NCBI GenBank assembly: GCA_031277995.1
Contig: JAITLH010000015.1
Coordinates: 1 to 9,329 of the forward strand
From: Deltaproteobacteria bacterium
GTDB lineage: Bacteria; Desulfobacterota; Desulfarculia; Adiutricales; Adiutricaceae
Reading direction: 5' to 3'
Length of the DNA stretch: 9,329 nt
Part shown: one piece after another, positions 6,701 through 9,329 of the stretch
Layout: each line of letters starts with the position of its first letter
Numbering within the stretch: position 1 is the stretch's first letter
Notes under the pieces: model-generated
Databases searched by the model: none
Told to the model about the DNA's origin: nothing
What the model saw: the letters and a program-made list of their open reading frames with translations, nothing else
Translations under genes and position numbers: made by a program

Positions 6701-9252
6701 CTTACTACCCGCAATACGTTAACCCCCAAAATAACGCCGAAAAACTCGCTTGGGTGGGAACGGTTTACGGACTGTTTCTCGATAAGTGGGATAATTTAAG
6801 GGAAGACTCAAACGGCGACGGTAAGTTAACGCTGGCTACCGGAAACGGCCAGGGCGATTACGTCGTCACTTTTAATAGCGTTTCTAACCCCCTCCCCGAA
6901 GCCGACCAGCCCAACTGCTATATTGAAGGGGTAGCCATCACCCGTTGCGGCGATCCCAGCGGCACCGGTAAACTGCAACCCCTGCCCATCCCCGACGGGG
7001 CCCCGGCCAACATACACAAGCTAAAGACCGTTTGGGATAGCGGGCGGTGGTTGGCCGAACTCGATCCCACCGGGGCGAACCTACTGGCCGGTAGCCGGGC
7101 CTATACGACCCCGGCCACCAAAACCCACGGCCGTAGGCTAATATATTTTAGTTACCCGGGCTCGACGAGCTTGACGCCCTTTAACAATTCGGCGCAATCA
7201 ACCGCCATATTGCAAAAATACTTGCTCCACAATAATTACGCCACTAACTTGCCCATACCGAGCGGCACCCAAAACAACAAGGCCGCCATGACCACCAAGT
7301 TAATCCAATATATCCAGGGCGCCGAGGTTTCCGGCTGGCGTTCCCGGACCGTGGACAATCCCTGGGCCACCTCGCCCGCCAAGGTAATTTGGAGGCTTGG
7401 GGACGTCATTAACTCCAAACCCATCGTGGTTGGGGCCCCGTCTTCTAATTTTGACGTTTTGTACGGAAGCAGAAGCTACCTGCAATACCGGATCTCGGTT
7501 GGGCCCCGCAGGCAAGTCGCTTATTTTGGGGCCAACGACGGCATGCTCCACGCCATTAACCTTGGCCACTACGGCTCCATCTCAGAAGGCCAAGTTGGTT
7601 ACAACCTAGCCCAGCAAGGGGTCAACCACGAGCTGGGTTCCGAGATGTGGGCCTACATACCGGCCTCGATCTTGCCCCATTTGCAATGGCTGGCCGATCC
7701 CAATTACACCCACGCCTTTATGGTCGATCTTAAGCCGCTTTTGGTTGACATTAAGATCAACGGGGCGTGGCGGACCGTGATTATCGGAGGGCTGAGATTA
7801 GGCGGCCGTCCCATCGAAAACCCCAACTCCTCAAGCGGGGAAGGGCCATTTTACTCGGAAATCTTCTGTCTGGACGTCACCGATCCCGAGGCGGAGCCTA
7901 AGTTTTTGTGGAGGTACTCCACCAGGGAACTTGGTTTGACCGTTGGCATGCCCACCGTGGTGGCCTCAAACGGCAATTTTTACGCGGTCCTCCCCAGTGG
8001 GCCCGTGACCGATACCGTCGACGCCTCCGGCGGGATTAACTATGGCACCAATTCGCCCTACGACGGTTACAGCGATCAAAGGGCCCGGTTAATCGTCCTA
8101 AACGCCGCGACCGGGGCGGAGATCAATACCGGGACCAACCTTTTGGTGGCCGCCGAGGACGGAAACAGCTTTTTTAACGAGCCTTTCATGCCCATCGCCC
8201 AGGACAACGATAAGTCGGATGAAATTTGGAACAATTACACCGTTTACTACGGCCTGACCATTAGCCGCGAGGCCAGCACTTGCTTGGATCGGGGAGCGGT
8301 TTATCGCCTAAGGACGGTCGATAAGGCCACTTACGACCCGTTGCCTCCGGACCAGTGGAGACTTGAACGTTTCGTCTCAACCGATCGCCCGGTAACCGGG
8401 GCGGTCAACGGAACCTACGATAACCTAGGCCAGCTCTGGATCTTCTTCGCGACCGGTCGGCTTTGGGGCATCGAGGATTTGACGCCCTGCTCGGCGGTTA
8501 ACACCGTCCAATGCAAGGAAAACCACGAGCAATATCTCTACGGCATCAAGGAAGCGGTCGATCCCGCGACCGGCCACTTACTTTTTACCGACCGGACTTC
8601 CTCGGTCAGTAGCCTTTTTGACGTTACCGGAATAGCGGTTTACAGTAACGGCTACGTAAAAATGAAAGACGGCTCCACCCAAACTTACGCCAACTTGGCC
8701 CAAACCATCAAAGGCGCGGCCGTCCCGGGTTACAAGCGCAAGCTTGACATGAGCCAGATTCTCTTCCCCAACCAGACCCACTCCTTTGAGCTTAATTTCT
8801 ACCAGCCCAAGCTGGTGGGTTTGGGTAACGGAAAATCCCTCATCTCGTTTACGACCTTTGAGCCCAAAAGCGTGGCCAGTTTCTGCGGCGAGCTGGGAAG
8901 CAGCTACATGTATATCCTGGATACCTTTTCCGGCTTGGCCAGTCCCGAGTTGTACTCGGTCTTTTCGAGCGAAACACCCGTCTACTTTGACGAACAACAA
9001 ACGGCCTTTCTCGTGACCGGTGGATCTTTTACCTCTAACCAGCTAAATACCGAGGTCACCGTCTCCTTTACCGACCACGTGTCCATCAAAACCAAGACCG
9101 TGGATAACGAGGAGTTCAAAAAAGAACTCCCCTTGGGTTACAACGAAGTCAGCTCCGTCATCTCTTGGCGCGAGGCCGTGAATACCGGCTTTACCATAAG
9201 CGAAGACGCCATGACCCTTGGCCTGGAGACGGCAAACCCCACCAATCCATAA
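3745..9252 (+). CDS. pilY1: PilY1/PilC-family type IV pilus tip adhesin, very large
   Basis: An 1835-residue exported protein, longer than the roughly 1000-1200 residues of Neisseria PilC or Pseudomonas PilY1. Residues 1-33 form a signal peptide (Ser/Lys start, hydrophobic core, VKA|A), although LAAC at 21-24 is also a lipobox. The N-terminal part has DLDGDGRVD at 80-88, YVGYFDSNSCYAYN, and GNWLNFLATSRMDAIRKILY starting at 187, then GDYDSHKEGGVLRNH at 405-419. VILLISDVGSDYDG (548-561) looks like a von Willebrand A-type strand without a full MIDAS. EF-hand-like loops lie at 917-928 and 1021-1032. The C-terminal PilC beta-propeller begins near WRLGDVINSKP (1216-1226), with YFGANDGMLHAIN at 1260-1272, then MWAYIPASILPHLQWL and FTTFEP with Cys1714, ending with ISWRE (1806-1810). 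It binds the minor-pilin complex and acts in adhesion, retraction control and surface sensing. Confidence 0.93.
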   Translation: MKSSFISKNTALVSLVSLVALAACAILGGSVKAATYQNQPIKDQYQNRPLTVSGVTIPEVMLVVAKNLKMFQQGYPALVDLDGDGRVDTGFNPGVEYVGYFDSNSCYAYNGSTYKGVNATYYAYGDPNGYFYRVGDTVADETEQQIRNSRPASLKDYVVSPSSPFGVCYNPTTTAKVSQGSDRTFSGNWLNFLATSRMDAIRKILYGGTRIVDTTTRTVLEGSFVPGDSTNWGTEVRSDDTWMEITPLSAYYDIRKYTPFDKPASKKAHFFSRGSDLGASNKNFPAIRVLQNADKSSFNIGGYDFVNEAVVTTDPYGRYWDWVLVNRPLPDDKVLKTTVSKTIKIYKINVEVCQAGKIGEKEGCERFPGATSSDNDDVWKPRGLLQRYGQGSTMMYFGLLTGSFGDYDSHKEGGVLRNHIGPVMGKTPQYVSTQYVPAIDSQTGQILTYGLIKNLDNLMIAGRSKNSDPINSQFYSNTKSWGNPIGEMYFEATRYLAGLTTPVQSYSNQAESDTTGSTNNNLIRFAYATNSWNTRKPEILTSDCVQPVILLISDVGSDYDGNTFTNDLNRPLISGTTLPSGVSLPQVFNYKTYLDAMTKIEGLNTTGAINYIYASQSQAYCSPKKLNSLSDVYGICPEVPSTQGTYSVAAAAYYAHIRDFNLSTSENKVPVGVNTFAVSMSSAFPELTFKVSDTQSVTILPTNITAGASGKFLGILNYFVLEWDTDRNGMTFHAKIKVNFSDQEMGDDWEGDGQITYEIDLLTDANTPAGMRSATKATLNSGELRTGTYYVFKNPTTANSTQDFIEIQPNQVKALRIASSWQTTGTGLGMAMGYNISGTTRDGTYLDLTMNYPPYSSNLTPQGCPYVGGSTSGTYGCGKRIANIKSQARIFAFGVDRNVENLPSTMWMAAKYGGFNDLNRNGIPDAGEWENPDGTPKNFFQAKNLSELATKMENAFVAIARSISTGTATSASTNTVLGGGISINTAYYPQYVNPQNNAEKLAWVGTVYGLFLDKWDNLREDSNGDGKLTLATGNGQGDYVVTFNSVSNPLPEADQPNCYIEGVAITRCGDPSGTGKLQPLPIPDGAPANIHKLKTVWDSGRWLAELDPTGANLLAGSRAYTTPATKTHGRRLIYFSYPGSTSLTPFNNSAQSTAILQKYLLHNNYATNLPIPSGTQNNKAAMTTKLIQYIQGAEVSGWRSRTVDNPWATSPAKVIWRLGDVINSKPIVVGAPSSNFDVLYGSRSYLQYRISVGPRRQVAYFGANDGMLHAINLGHYGSISEGQVGYNLAQQGVNHELGSEMWAYIPASILPHLQWLADPNYTHAFMVDLKPLLVDIKINGAWRTVIIGGLRLGGRPIENPNSSSGEGPFYSEIFCLDVTDPEAEPKFLWRYSTRELGLTVGMPTVVASNGNFYAVLPSGPVTDTVDASGGINYGTNSPYDGYSDQRARLIVLNAATGAEINTGTNLLVAAEDGNSFFNEPFMPIAQDNDKSDEIWNNYTVYYGLTISREASTCLDRGAVYRLRTVDKATYDPLPPDQWRLERFVSTDRPVTGAVNGTYDNLGQLWIFFATGRLWGIEDLTPCSAVNTVQCKENHEQYLYGIKEAVDPATGHLLFTDRTSSVSSLFDVTGIAVYSNGYVKMKDGSTQTYANLAQTIKGAAVPGYKRKLDMSQILFPNQTHSFELNFYQPKLVGLGNGKSLISFTTFEPKSVASFCGELGSSYMYILDTFSGLASPELYSVFSSETPVYFDEQQTAFLVTGGSFTSNQLNTEVTVSFTDHVSIKTKTVDNEEFKKELPLGYNEVSSVISWREAVNTGFTISEDAMTLGLETANPTNP

Positions 9253-9260
9253 CCAACCCT

Positions 9261-9329
9261 CTCTCCCCCCCCGGCCCCCCGTGGGGTATTTAACCTGGGG
9301 GGGGGGGGGTCCCCACCCGTTTACCCCCC
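9261..9329. other. C/G-homopolymer-rich 3' flank of pilY1
   Basis: Starting eight bases after the pilY1 stop there are C8 (9265-9272), C6 (9275-9280), G13 (9297-9309) and a final C6. GTGGGG at 9281-9286 can pair with CCCCAC at 9311-9316, and the C and G runs can pair as well. A T-run is absent, so a terminator cannot be called. The region may hold a true repeat or may be low-quality sequence near a contig end. Confidence 0.5.

Noticed and set aside
8578..9000. 140-codon minus-strand ORF antisense to the pilY1 3' end.
   Set aside because: No domain recognised, and the plus-strand frame encodes conserved PilY1 C-terminal motifs here.

Overview
The window carries a type IV pilus minor-pilin/adhesin gene cluster. 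Five consecutive plus-strand genes encode a PilW-like minor pilin (621-1709), a FimT/FimU (GspH-like) minor pilin (1808-2401), a PilV-like minor pilin (2413-2910), a PilX-like minor pilin (3002-3631) and a very large PilY1/PilC-family tip protein of 1835 residues (3745-9252). The first 123 bases are the 3' end of an unrelated upstream gene whose last 40 codons weakly resemble the PhzF/DapF fold family. No RNA gene, CRISPR array or insertion sequence is visible.

Organism: a Gram-negative bacterium. The minor-pilin set plus PilY1 and the sequence style of PilW and PilY1 suggest Desulfobacterota (former Deltaproteobacteria). This is inference from remembered family features and cannot be fixed without a search. 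Genes are moderately GC-rich, while bases 181-330 of the leading intergenic region are only 23% GC. The tetranucleotide GGCC is unusually frequent in both genes and spacers.

Layout: 1-123 partial gene; 124-620 a 497-base spacer holding an AT-rich stretch, an imperfect hairpin, a G-rich quasi-repeat with a G-quadruplex signature and a 12-base perfect palindrome; 621-3631 four minor pilins; 2924-2965 a perfect 19-bp hairpin between pilV and pilX; 3632-3744 a spacer with two competing hairpins; 3745-9252 pilY1; 9253-9329 a C/G-homopolymer-rich end.

How the genes work together: by family knowledge, the prepilin peptidase PilD cleaves the four prepilins after Gly. The minor pilins assemble in the inner membrane as a priming complex that starts pilus assembly, and PilY1 is secreted to the periplasm and sits on this complex at the pilus tip as adhesin and mechanosensor. 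PilW, FimT and PilV keep the Glu at mature position 5; PilX lacks it, as expected for a GspK/PilX-type tip subunit. I found no wholly new system. The most unusual items are the long pilV-pilX hairpin, the G-quadruplex-like leader, the possible lipobox and several calcium-loop motifs in PilY1, and the homopolymers at the right edge.
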